Made by a program: the position numbers and the translations under genes. This document shows positions 41,126 to 49,881 of a DNA stretch of 64,000 nucleotides, one piece after another. Source of the stretch: Haemophilus paracuniculus. GTDB taxonomy: Bacteria; Pseudomonadota; Gammaproteobacteria; Enterobacterales; Pasteurellaceae. The stretch's first letter is position 1. The number at the start of each line of letters is the position of its first letter. The stretch is from NCBI RefSeq assembly GCF_002015115.1, contig NZ_MUYA01000003.1:62001-126000 (forward strand), written 5' to 3'. Under the pieces are notes generated by a model that saw only the letters and a list, made by a program, of their open reading frames with translations, had not been told where the DNA came from and did no database searches.

Positions 41126-41566
41126 TTAGAATCCTCTTAATAATTCATAGTCAAAATTAGTATTAATAGGCTTGTTCTTATTACATTCAACATCAGCCAA
41201 TTGTTTACCATTTTTTAATACAAGAACACCTGATGACTATCCATCAGAATCCCCCCTAATAGCACTAGATGTATAAATAACATAAGAATACTTTCCATTT
41301 ACCATTTCTAATGATGTATTTGTATATCCAGTACCAATAGAATGCTGACTTTGCTCACGCCCTATAATTTGTGAAATAGGGTTTTTAAAAGTAAGTTCTT
41401 TGGTATTTGAACCTACTTTACCAAAAGAATAAATATAATCATTGCCTGATTTCAAAACTGAAATCATCTTATTATTTTTAGTAATACAAGAAAAAACAGT
41501 GTCTGCTGCACTCGCAATTGACGGCATCACTAAAAAAGATGCTAAAATAAGTTGTTTAATTTTCAT
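41126..41566 (-). pseudogene. Secreted small protein gene interrupted by an in-frame TAG
   Basis: The 5' part encodes a signal peptide (MKIKQLILASFLVMPSIASA) and about 90 mature residues, starting DTVFSCITKNNKMISV. A TAG at 41237-41239 stops it after 109 aa. The same frame then continues for 36 codons (SSGVLVLKNGKQLADVEC..., ending LLRGF) to a TAA at 41126-41128. The single Cys before and the single Cys after the stop could have formed a disulfide, which suggests the full 146-codon frame was once one protein. The family is unknown to me. The short form could still be made. Confidence 0.6.
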
Positions 41567-41603
41567 AAAATCATACTCCTAAATTTATTTTGCAGGGGGG
41601 ATA

Positions 41604-41649
41604 TGTGTTATATCTGTCAAGATATAACACACCCCAGTATACTGGGGTG
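41604..41649. repeat. Two adjacent perfect palindromes
   Basis: TGTGTTATATCT-GTCA-AGATATAACACA (41604-41631) is followed, sharing two bases, by the exact 20-bp palindrome CACCCCAGTATACTGGGGTG (41630-41649). There is no U-tract. It lies about 40 bp upstream of the broken gene's start, in an AT-rich patch, so it could be operator DNA for that gene or the remnant of a mobile element end. Confidence 0.55.
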
Positions 41650-41825
41650 CCTTGCACAACGATAAGGTGGTTAAAAATTAAACCCACTAGCAAAACGTCC
41701 TAAATAACAATTCCTAGCATTTTTGTGTTCTTCCTTGCTTGTGTTTTTACTCAACTATCTCAAAATAATCCTTAAATTACTTTCTAAGGATAAGTTATCT
41801 TTTCTTAAACCACCCGCTTGTTTAT

Positions 41826-42650
41826 TTAATCAGCGAGTAATGCCAATCGTAAAACAATACTTTCGCCGTTTTGTAATGGGCGGTCGATACTTCCCGTTTC
41901 AAGGCAAATCATCTGTTGGTAGTCATTAGGGGTCATATCGCTCATTGCTTTATGCCACGGATTCCATAACACCAAATTACTCGCCCCTTGCTGTTCAAGC
42001 ATAATTTGGCGTTTTAAACTGTCATCCACAATGCGGTTTTGCTTGTGTGAGGGTGGGATCGAATAGACACAATCAATATGCTGATCAATTTTTCGTGATG
42101 AAGGATAATTTTCTTGCTGTTGCGTAACACAGTTCAAACCCTGCTGAGGTAAATGGGTTACTTCCACTTGATGAATATCGCCCACTCTAAAATAGCTATG
42201 TAGCACCGCTTGTGCCAGCTTTTCGCCATAATGGGTGAAAGTTAATTCACAATCTTGCGTAAAATTGATTTCTAATTGGGCTTGTCGTTGATTTTGCTGA
42301 TTAAGATAATGAAATTGCAACCAGACACTATTTTCGTTCACTTTATAATCATTTAATGCCCATAAATCAAGGCGTGCGGTGCCGTGAGCGGGTTGCTGAA
42401 TACCGCCAAACCAAGGATAGCAAAGGGGAATACCACCACGAATTGCGGTGCCTCGTTGAAAAGAGGCGATGTTGCTCAGCCATAATATATCGTGCTTGGC
42501 TTTTTGGGGCTTCCAACTTAATAATTGTGCCCCCTGCAAAGCAATTTTTGCCTCGCCCACGGAATGTTTAATGACTAATACAGGAATGTCATTATAGTGA
42601 AATAAATTCAGCTCTGGGGTGAGAGATTTAATATGAGTAATTTTTAGCAT
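41826..42650 (-). CDS. D-hexose-6-phosphate mutarotase (YeaD family, aldose-1-epimerase fold)
   Basis: 274 aa. Interconverts alpha and beta anomers of hexose-6-phosphates. Family segments: QGAQLLSWKP, TAIRGGIPLCYPWFG with its phosphate-binding arginine, HGTARLDLW, and ICLETGSIDRPL near the C-terminus with the catalytic Glu. Last gene of the sulfatase locus, 5 bp after the maturase gene, so probably co-transcribed. In this setting it would act on the sugar phosphate released after desulfation and phosphorylation; this is inference. An uptake-sequence core lies just past its stop. Confidence 0.8.
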   Translation of the reverse strand: MLKITHIKSLTPELNLFHYNDIPVLVIKHSVGEAKIALQGAQLLSWKPQKAKHDILWLSNIASFQRGTAIRGGIPLCYPWFGGIQQPAHGTARLDLWALNDYKVNENSVWLQFHYLNQQNQRQAQLEINFTQDCELTFTHYGEKLAQAVLHSYFRVGDIHQVEVTHLPQQGLNCVTQQQENYPSSRKIDQHIDCVYSIPPSHKQNRIVDDSLKRQIMLEQQGASNLVLWNPWHKAMSDMTPNDYQQMICLETGSIDRPLQNGESIVLRLALLAD

Positions 42651-42655
42651 AGTGG

Positions 42656-43798
42656 TTAATAAAAAGATTGCCCTGTTCGGATTTGTTGGCTCATTTTTTT
42701 CATATCGTTAGAAGTATGTTGATAAAAATAACGATAAGAAGCACACAAATAATTATGTTTAAACGATTCATTTGGCAATTTAACAATACGATGTTTGGGG
42801 CAACCGCCATAGCATAATGTTTTAAATTCACATTGTAGGCAAGTTTGCGTTAATTGGTTAAATTTTGCATTACCAAATTTTTTTTGTGAGGAAGAAAGTA
42901 CTAATTCTGTTAAAGATTGCTGATTTAAATTACCTAGCTGATAATCGGGATAAACAAAATGATCGCAACTATACACATCACCATTGGCTTCCACCACCAG
43001 CGATTTTCCGCAAGTAGGCTGATGCACACAACTGCTAGACGGATACCCTAGCCATTGCCCTAATAAATTATCAAATTCCAAGACAAAAATACGCCCAATA
43101 TCTTGCTTTTTCCACTCATTAAAAACATCAATTAAAAATCGCCCGTATCCTTCGGGTGGTACGGAAAATGGTTGCATTTCCGTCTCGCTCTTCTGTTCAA
43201 CAATAGGAATAAACTGCATAAAAGTAGAACCCAGCTCTTTCAATGCAAGGTAAGTTTGTTTGCCTTTTTGCCAATTTTGATCATTGATGACCGTCAGTGT
43301 ATTGAAATCCACCTGATACTGCTTTAACAGTTCAAGGGATTTTAGCACCCGTTCAAAGGTGGGTTGCCCTTGTTGGGTAATTCGATAACGATTATGCACG
43401 GCGCTTAGCCCGTCAATGGATAGCCCAATCAAAAATTGGTGCTGTTTAAAAAATTCGACCCACTGCCGATTTAATGCGATCCCATTGGTTTGAAAAGCAT
43501 TGGTGATAGTTTTGCCATTAGCAAAAATTTGTTGAAAACGTACCGCTTGTTTAAAAAAATCTAAGCCTAATAAGGTCGGTTCGCCCCCTTGCCACGCAAA
43601 TTCCACCCGATTTTCTGAATGTGATTCAATATAATTTTTGATATAATTTTTTAAGGTGTCCAACGACATAAAAGGCGTTTGTTTGCCAAAATGTTGTTCT
43701 TTTTCCAAATAAAAACAGTACTCACACTGAATATTACAATGAAAACTACTTGCTTTTGCCATTAAATGAAAAGAAGTTTTAGCGTTGGAAAATGACAT
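42656..43798 (-). CDS. Anaerobic sulfatase maturase (radical SAM, SPASM domain)
   Basis: Oxidises the active-site Cys or Ser of sulfatases to C-alpha-formylglycine. 380 aa. The radical-SAM cluster motif CNIQCEYC (Cys21, 25, 28) is N-terminal, followed by the anSME-typical EFAWQGGEPTLLGL-like segment (FAWQGGEPTLLG) and SIDGLSAVHNRYR. The SPASM cysteines come late (SSCVHQPTCG, VYSCDHFVYPD, TCLQCEFKTLCYGGC, NYLCASY). It is 22 bp after the Crp/Fnr-family gene and two genes from a Cys-type sulfatase, its evident substrate. Confidence 0.92.
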   Translation of the reverse strand: MSFSNAKTSFHLMAKASSFHCNIQCEYCFYLEKEQHFGKQTPFMSLDTLKNYIKNYIESHSENRVEFAWQGGEPTLLGLDFFKQAVRFQQIFANGKTITNAFQTNGIALNRQWVEFFKQHQFLIGLSIDGLSAVHNRYRITQQGQPTFERVLKSLELLKQYQVDFNTLTVINDQNWQKGKQTYLALKELGSTFMQFIPIVEQKSETEMQPFSVPPEGYGRFLIDVFNEWKKQDIGRIFVLEFDNLLGQWLGYPSSSCVHQPTCGKSLVVEANGDVYSCDHFVYPDYQLGNLNQQSLTELVLSSSQKKFGNAKFNQLTQTCLQCEFKTLCYGGCPKHRIVKLPNESFKHNYLCASYRYFYQHTSNDMKKMSQQIRTGQSFY

Positions 43799-43820
43799 TT
43801 TTATTCCTTAAAAAACAATA

Positions 43821-44423
43821 TCACTCTTTTTTTCTTTGTCGTGGTAAAACATCATTAAATAAATGATTCTGTTTTAATTTTTTACTCATCCGAATGGCGG
43901 TTTCTGTTTCACAACCTGCATATTCGGCAATTTCTCGATAAGTCCAATTATAATGGGGGAAGTTGGTGGTTAAAAAATGTAAACTATCCGCAATACGATC
44001 GAGGGTATTTAAATACGCACTTTTCGCCAATCGTTCTTCCGCATCTTTTAATTCGTTTGCCAATGTTTGCATTAGCATTTTATTAAACACCACATTTTGA
44101 TCCCAAAATTTATCAAGATTATCGGGGCGAATTTGAATAATATCTGCCTCAATTAACACTTTTGCACAACAGTGATATTGTGAATCACCCAGTCCAAATA
44201 ATGTACGAAAACCAAAATAATCCCCCTGTTTATCAACGCGAGCTAAACACTCTTTACCATTGTCGAGGGTATGAAAAAGCCCGACTAATCCTTGCTTAAT
44301 AAAGTAGAAACCTTGTGCGGTTTGCCCTTGTTGATAAACCACCATCCCCTTTGACATTCGGTGTAGATTGGTTAATTTGCAAGCATTAAGAGATTCTGGA
44401 TAAATCTGATTTTCATTCATCAT
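43821..44423 (-). CDS. Crp/Fnr family transcriptional regulator
   Basis: 200 aa from ATG 44423, which is preceded by AAAAGGA; the frame extends to 44477 without a better start. N-terminal cyclic-nucleotide-binding fold (MVVYQQGQTAQGFYFIKQGLVGLF, GDYFGFRTLFG in outline) and a C-terminal winged HTH (TYREIAEYAGCETETAIRMSKKL). The recognition helix keeps the Glu and Arg positions of CRP/FNR (ETAIR vs CRP ETVGR) but not the preceding Arg of CRP. The FNR iron-sulfur cysteines are absent. It sits inside the sulfatase locus and is its likely local regulator; the ligand is unknown. Confidence 0.85.
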   Translation of the reverse strand: MMNENQIYPESLNACKLTNLHRMSKGMVVYQQGQTAQGFYFIKQGLVGLFHTLDNGKECLARVDKQGDYFGFRTLFGLGDSQYHCCAKVLIEADIIQIRPDNLDKFWDQNVVFNKMLMQTLANELKDAEERLAKSAYLNTLDRIADSLHFLTTNFPHYNWTYREIAEYAGCETETAIRMSKKLKQNHLFNDVLPRQRKKE

Positions 44424-44475
44424 CGCGTATCCTTTTGCAGTGAGACATTTTGGTGCTAAATCATATCGGTAAATC

Positions 44476-44511
44476 AAAAGCGATCAATTTTGTTACAATT
44501 TGATCGCTTTT
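44476..44511. terminator. Hairpin between the sulfatase and regulator genes
   Basis: AAAAGCGATCAA and TTGATCGCTTTT, exact 12-bp complements around a 12-nt loop. On the minus strand it is followed by GATTTA only, so it is a modest terminator; on the plus strand TTTTTT follows. It may split the locus into a symporter-sulfatase transcript and a regulator-maturase-mutarotase transcript. Confidence 0.55.
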
Positions 44512-44594
44512 TTAACCATCATAGCCGATATTGTTAGCAGATTTCAATCACACTTGCAATGAGAGTCGCGTCAATAAATGCCATCGAAATTTAA

Positions 44595-46043
44595 CTAGAT
44601 CTCGTTGATAATTCGATATACCCAATTTTCAAGGGGATCGTTAAGGCGTTGCATTTCGGCTCGCATTTCTTCTAACATCTCTTTTTTGATCGCACGATAA
44701 TTGTCGTCATAAAATAAATTATGCATTTCTGCGGGATCTTGACGAATATCGTAAAGTTCGCATACATCCGTGGCATTAAACACTAATTTATAATCTTTCC
44801 GCCGCCACATTCGTTGCTCAAAATAGACAAAATGCCCAGCTAATTGCCCCAAAACCCCTTTACGTTGATTAGCTTGATTTTGGCGAGTGATCGGCAAAAT
44901 CGTTTCGCCTTGGAAAGCCTCGGGGATTTTTTGCTCTGCAACATCGTAAACCGTTGAGGTGAGATCGTGTAAATAAACCAGATTATCATCTTCCTGATTC
45001 ACCCGATTCGACTGAGGATCTTTAATAATCAACGGAATATTGTAGGTGGATTCAAACATAAATTCACCTTTCTCAATCATTCGATGTGCGCCCATTGCAT
45101 CGCCGTGATCTGCGGTGGCGACAAGGAAAGTATTTTCGTACAAATTATTTTCTTCTAAGAAAGCAAATAATTCGCCGATCGCATCGTCGATCATCGTGAT
45201 GTATCCCCAGAATTTAGAAATCACCTCACGCCAACGATCTTCACTGGCTTCCCACATTCCCCACATTTTAGAAATTGTGCGGAAATGCCCTGGTTTGCCT
45301 TCAAGCGGTGTGAAAAAACTTTCATCTAGCACGATCTGATTCGGATCATACATTGAATAATAAGGCTCTGGCACTACGCAAGGTGTGTGCGGCCCCCAAA
45401 AGTTGATCCACGCAAAAAATGGTTTGCCCTCATTCAGCGATTCTTGGATATAACGTTTCGCTTCATCAATAATGAAGTATTCAATCGTTTCTTCCCTCGT
45501 CCCCGAAAGCAAGCCACATAGCTCTTGCGTACGCAAATGGGGATTATCGCCAAAATAGGCTTTACTCACCGTGGGGGCTTCATAGCCTTTTTCGAGCAAC
45601 CATTCTCGATAGCGATTGGAATGGGTTGGGGGTTGATTAAACACCAAATTTTTGTACACACCACTTCCAGGGTAGCCATAACCATCAAAATTATGCCCTT
45701 TAATCTCATAATCTTCGGGAACGGATTTCGTGCCAACGTGCCATTTGCCGACAACATAGGTGTTATATCCCTCTAAACGGGCAATATTTGGCGATGTTTG
45801 GCTAATTTCACCAATCCCGCCTTTTTCCCCATTTTTGATAATGCCGTGGCTAGACGGCATTAACCCAGTAAAAAGCGAGGTTCTGGCAGGGCCACAGACG
45901 GAAGCAGGCGTAAAAGCGTTGTTAAATCGAATCCCATCTTTGGCGAGTCGATCTAAGTTGGGCGTTTTAACGAGTTTATGCCCATAAGTTCCCAACATAT
46001 CTTTTCGCACCTGATCTAACAGAATATAAATAATGTTATTCAT
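44595..46043 (-). CDS. Type I sulfatase, Cys-type, cytoplasmic (YidJ-like)
   Basis: 482-aa formylglycine-dependent sulfatase. The modification motif CxPxR is CGPAR at residues 50-54, inside SVCGPARTSLFTG. Metal and catalytic regions are visible: LLDQVR at residue 8-13 (with Gln in the second position of the usual DD pair), GKWHVG, WGPHTPC and ATADHGDAMG. No signal peptide: the protein starts MNNIIYILLDQV directly. So it should act in the cytoplasm on an imported sulfate ester. It follows the SSS symporter by 3 bp. Resembles the E. coli YidJ/YidK pair. Substrate unknown. Confidence 0.88.
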   Translation of the reverse strand: MNNIIYILLDQVRKDMLGTYGHKLVKTPNLDRLAKDGIRFNNAFTPASVCGPARTSLFTGLMPSSHGIIKNGEKGGIGEISQTSPNIARLEGYNTYVVGKWHVGTKSVPEDYEIKGHNFDGYGYPGSGVYKNLVFNQPPTHSNRYREWLLEKGYEAPTVSKAYFGDNPHLRTQELCGLLSGTREETIEYFIIDEAKRYIQESLNEGKPFFAWINFWGPHTPCVVPEPYYSMYDPNQIVLDESFFTPLEGKPGHFRTISKMWGMWEASEDRWREVISKFWGYITMIDDAIGELFAFLEENNLYENTFLVATADHGDAMGAHRMIEKGEFMFESTYNIPLIIKDPQSNRVNQEDDNLVYLHDLTSTVYDVAEQKIPEAFQGETILPITRQNQANQRKGVLGQLAGHFVYFEQRMWRRKDYKLVFNATDVCELYDIRQDPAEMHNLFYDDNYRAIKKEMLEEMRAEMQRLNDPLENWVYRIINEI

Positions 46044-46046
46044 AGC

Positions 46047-47726
46047 CTAACCTTTTTTTGGACGACCAAACAAAATAATCGTTGCCACTTGTAACACTGC
46101 ATAAATACCTAAAATTAAGGTCGCATTTCCCTCTGGGGAAGCCAATCCAAGCGGTGATAAAACAGCGTAAAGTGTGATTAACCCTAAAACGAGTGAAATT
46201 ACCGTTACTTTCGCATATTCCCAATGGCTTAAATCAACGTCAGAATGATTCACGGTTGATTCTTGATATGGGGTGGCACGTTTTAAGAATTGCCCTAATA
46301 CGAGCATTAACACTACATCAAAGACGAATAGCGATGCCATCACATAAACGAAATTCCATTTCACTTGGAAAACCCAAACAATACAGAAGTAAAGGATAAC
46401 GTGTACTAATAATGCAATGCGAGCTGCCAAGCCTGATACGGTTTTATTAAATAATCCCACCGCAAATAACGCCACAATCGGAATATTCACAAAGCCAGCA
46501 AAACGTTTTGTCAGCAAGAAAATCCCTTCTGTGCCATACATCAATAAAGGGGCAATAATAATGGTTACTACTGCCATTATTGCCGACACTTTTTTGGCTA
46601 ATAAAATCAATTCTGAATCAGAACGTTGTTTTTTACTGATAGATGGCAATAAATCTTTACAGAAAATAGTTGCCGCAGAATTTAAAAATGAATTGAACGT
46701 ACTTAACACTGCCCCAAATAAGGCGGCAACAAAGAAACCTTGTAATGCGGTTGGTAGCACTTTATTCACTAATTGTGGATAAGTACCATCCATTTTTTGC
46801 CCTTCGCCTAAAATATGGAAACTGAGCAAGCCAGGTAAATTCAGAATAATTGGCAATAACAGCAAGAAAAGTGCCGCAATTAAAATACCTTTTTGACCCG
46901 CTTTTAAATCTCTTGCCCCCAATGCACGTTGCACAATGGCTTGGTTGGTGGTCCAGTAGAAGAAGTTTACAATTAAAATTCCCGTAAACATCGCAGGCCA
47001 AGGCACAGCATCAGTTGCACTACCAATGGCATTGAATTTTTCAACGTGGGTGGTAGTAATGATTTTCAATCCCGCAGAAATACTGCCATATCCCAAATAG
47101 CTCAATGCAAAAATCGGCACTAGCAAAGCCCCGATGACCAAAATAATCGCATTCCAAGTGTCCGAAACCGCAACCGCTTTCAGCCCACCAAAGATCGCAT
47201 AAATTGCCCCCACAATTCCAATCGCAACCACCGTATAAACAATCGCCTGTCCATAACTTAGCCCAAAAATCGTTTCTAAATTAAAGACTTTGTTAAAAGC
47301 GATCGCCCCTGTATAAAGTGCGGTTGGGATCACAATAAACAGATAGAACACTAAGAAAAGCGTGGACATAATTAAGCGTGTTTGACGGTCAAAACGATTT
47401 TCAAAGAATTCTGGGATCGTGGTGTATCCATTACGAATGTATTTCGGTAACAAATAAAGTGCCAAGAAGCAGAGGGGGATCACCGATTGAACAGTCCAAG
47501 CAATAATTGAGAAATTCCCCGTGTAAGAGTTGGCATTCACCCCAATAAGTTGCTCAGTGGAAAGAGAAGTCAAGACCATTGAACAGCCGATCACGACCGC
47601 ACTTAACCCTCGTCCCGCCAAAAAATAGCCCTTAGATGTGGTTAAATCATCATTGCGGGTTTTATACCACGAAATCCCCGCAACAAGCCCCGTTACAATT
47701 AGAAAGCTGATTATAGTGAGAAACAT
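46047..47726 (-). CDS. Sodium:solute symporter (SSS/SGLT family, YidK-like)
   Basis: 559 aa with about 14 transmembrane helices. ATG 47726 follows AAGGAGGGTAGT; a TTG extension to 47750 covers the ribosome-binding site and is rejected. Family marks: [30 protein letters not shown] in outline, and the sugar-type [15 protein letters not shown]. The sequence looks close to E. coli YidK. As first gene ahead of the sulfatase (3 bp), it should import the sulfated sugar with sodium. A CRP/FNR-spaced dyad lies about 90 bp upstream. Confidence 0.88.
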   Translation of the reverse strand: MFLTIISFLIVTGLVAGISWYKTRNDDLTTSKGYFLAGRGLSAVVIGCSMVLTSLSTEQLIGVNANSYTGNFSIIAWTVQSVIPLCFLALYLLPKYIRNGYTTIPEFFENRFDRQTRLIMSTLFLVFYLFIVIPTALYTGAIAFNKVFNLETIFGLSYGQAIVYTVVAIGIVGAIYAIFGGLKAVAVSDTWNAIILVIGALLVPIFALSYLGYGSISAGLKIITTTHVEKFNAIGSATDAVPWPAMFTGILIVNFFYWTTNQAIVQRALGARDLKAGQKGILIAALFLLLLPIILNLPGLLSFHILGEGQKMDGTYPQLVNKVLPTALQGFFVAALFGAVLSTFNSFLNSAATIFCKDLLPSISKKQRSDSELILLAKKVSAIMAVVTIIIAPLLMYGTEGIFLLTKRFAGFVNIPIVALFAVGLFNKTVSGLAARIALLVHVILYFCIVWVFQVKWNFVYVMASLFVFDVVLMLVLGQFLKRATPYQESTVNHSDVDLSHWEYAKVTVISLVLGLITLYAVLSPLGLASPEGNATLILGIYAVLQVATIILFGRPKKG

Positions 47727-47808
47727 ACTACCCTCCTTATGTTTATTCAACTAAATCATTAAGTACCTCACAGTACGGGGCGAGCATAAAACATATACAA
47801 CCGAAAAT

Positions 47809-47826
47809 TTATGATCTTTGTCATAA
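47809..47826. promoter_or_regulatory. CRP/FNR-spaced dyad upstream of the sulfatase locus
   Basis: TTATGA-TCTTTG-TCATAA: exact 6-bp arms with a 6-bp centre. TGA and TCA cores six bases apart are the geometry of CRP (TGTGA-N6-TCACA) and FNR sites. It lies 83-100 bp before the symporter start. Either CRP or the locus's own Crp/Fnr-family protein could bind. Confidence 0.5.
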
Positions 47827-47973
47827 GTAAAGATTTTTTATTATCGTCAATAATGTCATCAAAAGCCATCTCAAACCCTAGAACTTATTTCCACCCCATC
47901 TAGCAATTCCCCCCAAACTTCATTATAATTACGAACGATTTTCAACAACATTTTTACTTTTATTGAGGAAACT

Positions 47974-48426
47974 ATGGAACAGTTATTCCAATTTTTGCAA
48001 CAGTACATCGACTACATCATTCTCGGATTGCTCGCTTTAATGAGCGTGGTTTTAGTTTGGAAAATCGTAGAACGCGTGATGTTCTTCAAACAGCTCAACG
48101 TAAGCAATTATCAAACGGTGGAAGAGCTGGAAATCGACACCACTCGCAACCTCACCACCATTTCCACCATCGGTGCGAACGCCCCTTACGTTGGCTTGCT
48201 CGGCACGGTTATCGGCATTCTTTTAACCTTTTATCAACTCGGTCAATCGGGGGGCGACATTGATGCTGCGTCCATTATGGTGCATTTATCTCTTGCCTTG
48301 AAAGCTACGGCGGCAGGGATTTTAGTCGCCATTCCAGCGATGATGTTTTACAGCGGTTTTAATCGTAAAGTCGAAGAAAGTAAACTCAAATGGCAAGCCC
48401 TCAAAGCTCGTAAAACGGCGGTGTAA
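47974..48426 (+). CDS. exbB: TonB-system proton channel subunit ExbB
   Basis: Inner-membrane subunit of the ExbB-ExbD-TonB motor that powers outer-membrane receptors. 150 aa, much shorter than E. coli ExbB (244) but like the short Haemophilus form. Three helices are visible: [19 protein letters not shown], the conserved [21 protein letters not shown], and [28 protein letters not shown] precedes ATG. A uptake-type core overlaps its stop codon. Confidence 0.93.
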   Translation: MEQLFQFLQQYIDYIILGLLALMSVVLVWKIVERVMFFKQLNVSNYQTVEELEIDTTRNLTTISTIGANAPYVGLLGTVIGILLTFYQLGQSGGDIDAASIMVHLSLALKATAAGILVAIPAMMFYSGFNRKVEESKLKWQALKARKTAV

Positions 48427-48461
48427 GCGGTCGGATTTCACAAAATTTTACGAGGCAAAAA

Positions 48462-48845
48462 ATGAAAAAGTTTGACGAAATTAACATCATTCCGTTCATC
48501 GACATTATGTTGGTGTTGTTGGCGATTGTGCTGGTTACCGCCTCTTTTATTTCGCAGGGCAAAATTCAGGTAAACATTCCGCAAGCCACCACCACCCAAG
48601 CGATGAAAGCGGACGATCTCGCCAAATTGCTCACCATTAACGAGCAAAATGAATATTTTTTAAACGATAAACCGATTGAGAAAACCCAACTCGCCACGGA
48701 AATCGCCAGCTGGGACAAATCGCAAAAAGTTACCCTCAAAGTGGATAGTTCCGTGAAGTTTGAGAAATTTGTGGAATTGACCGATCTACTCGCCACCAAT
48801 GAGATCAAAAACGTGGCAATCGTTACCAAAAAAGCCGCCAAATAG
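48462..48845 (+). CDS. exbD: TonB-system subunit ExbD
   Basis: 127 aa. Single N-terminal helix with the essential aspartate in [15 protein letters not shown] (Asp14), then a periplasmic domain. Works with ExbB to couple the proton gradient to TonB. It starts 35 bp after exbB, and tonB follows after 8 bp, in the exbB-exbD-tonB order usual for Pasteurellaceae. Confidence 0.94.
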   Translation: MKKFDEINIIPFIDIMLVLLAIVLVTASFISQGKIQVNIPQATTTQAMKADDLAKLLTINEQNEYFLNDKPIEKTQLATEIASWDKSQKVTLKVDSSVKFEKFVELTDLLATNEIKNVAIVTKKAAK

Positions 48846-48853
48846 GATCGCCA

Positions 48854-49780
48854 ATGAATAAGAAAAACTCTCGCACAGGGCTGGCAACCTCGCTATTACT
48901 GCACGGGGCGGTTTTTTCGGGGATTTGGTGGGTGATTAATCAACCACAGGAAAAGCCACCCGAGGAAGTCGTTACCAGTATTTCAATGGAAATGTTGGCG
49001 GCAAATTTGGAACAGCCCCAAGTGGCAGTCGCCCCCCCACAACCAGAGGAAACGCTCGCCCCCGAGCCTGAACCTGAACCCGAAAAAACGGCAGAGCCAG
49101 AACCTGTGGCTGGACCCGTTGTGATGCCAAAACCGCTTGAAAAACCAATAGAAAAACCGAAACTCAAAGAGAAACCAAAAGAGCCACCAAAGGAAAAGCC
49201 AAAGGATAAACCGAAAGAGAAGCCAAAAGATCCACCGTTGGGAAAACCGAAAGAAAAAGTGAAAGCGGAAAAGCCAGCCAAACCGATTAAGGCACTCGAA
49301 ACGGGGACTGTGGCAAAAGAGGGCATTGTCGCCAAAGCCATTCCAAACGCAACGCAAGGGATCAAAGCCCAAGCAGGCGTGCCGAATGCCAAAGCAGGTG
49401 GCACATCACCAACGGGCAGTGCGACAGGCAATCCGACTGCAAAGGCAAATTCCGCAGGTAACCAAACGGCAAACAATGCCAATGCAGCATCGTCTGGCGA
49501 CAATTACGCAGCCTATGTTCAAGGCTTGCAACGGCTACTGGCTCGCAAGGCGAAATCTAATTACCCGCCTCGTGAAAAAATGATGCGGAAACAAGGGATT
49601 GTAACGATCAGCTTTACCGTTTCACCGTCAGGACAGCTCACCAATGCCACGGTAATATCCTCATCTGGTGTGGCAGGGCTTGATGCTGCGGCAGTTAAAA
49701 TCGCCAACAGCACAATGTACGAACCGCCAATAAACGGAAAAAATCAATTTACCGTGCCAGTAAAATTTGAAATTGAGTAG
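48854..49780 (+). CDS. tonB: Energy transducer TonB
   Basis: 308 aa. N-terminal anchor with the conserved histidine (SLLLHGAVFSGIWWVI) is followed by a long periplasm-spanning low-complexity region: EPEPEP-type runs about residues 60-90 and KP/KEKPK runs about 95-150, then an Ala/Asn/Gly/Thr-rich linker. The C-terminal TonB domain carries YPPREKMMRKQGIVTISFTV in outline (Y-P-x-x-A/E...G-x-V...F-x-V). Ends in a strong terminator. The receptors it serves are not in the window. Confidence 0.93.
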   Translation: MNKKNSRTGLATSLLLHGAVFSGIWWVINQPQEKPPEEVVTSISMEMLAANLEQPQVAVAPPQPEETLAPEPEPEPEKTAEPEPVAGPVVMPKPLEKPIEKPKLKEKPKEPPKEKPKDKPKEKPKDPPLGKPKEKVKAEKPAKPIKALETGTVAKEGIVAKAIPNATQGIKAQAGVPNAKAGGTSPTGSATGNPTAKANSAGNQTANNANAASSGDNYAAYVQGLQRLLARKAKSNYPPREKMMRKQGIVTISFTVSPSGQLTNATVISSSGVAGLDAAAVKIANSTMYEPPINGKNQFTVPVKFEIE

Positions 49781-49842
49781 CTTGCAAGCGGTGAGGTTTT
49801 CAAAAGTTTTATATTTTTAAAACTTTTGTCTATATAGGAGTG

Positions 49843-49880
49843 TTAAGGGGAAAGGTATCCATTTCCCCTTAATTTTTTTG
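49843..49880. terminator. Terminator after tonB
   Basis: TTAAGGGGAAA-GGTATCCA-TTTCCCCTTAA, exact 11-bp stem, then TTTTTTT. A second weak stem (CAAAAGTTTT / AAAACTTTTG, 49801-49829) precedes it, behind an uptake core. Convergent with apbC. Confidence 0.9.
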
Positions 49881-49881
49881 G

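Noticed and set aside
47925..47960. Possible Fur box ahead of exbB
   Set aside because: The TTATAATTACGAACGATTTTC stretch is AT-rich but matches the 19-bp Fur consensus too poorly to claim; iron control remains plausible from function only.
48940..49503. Open 187-codon frame on the minus strand inside tonB
   Set aside because: It is the antisense of the Pro/Lys/Glu repeats of TonB, which produces a low-complexity Gly/Phe/Ser string; no RBS and no recognisable domain.
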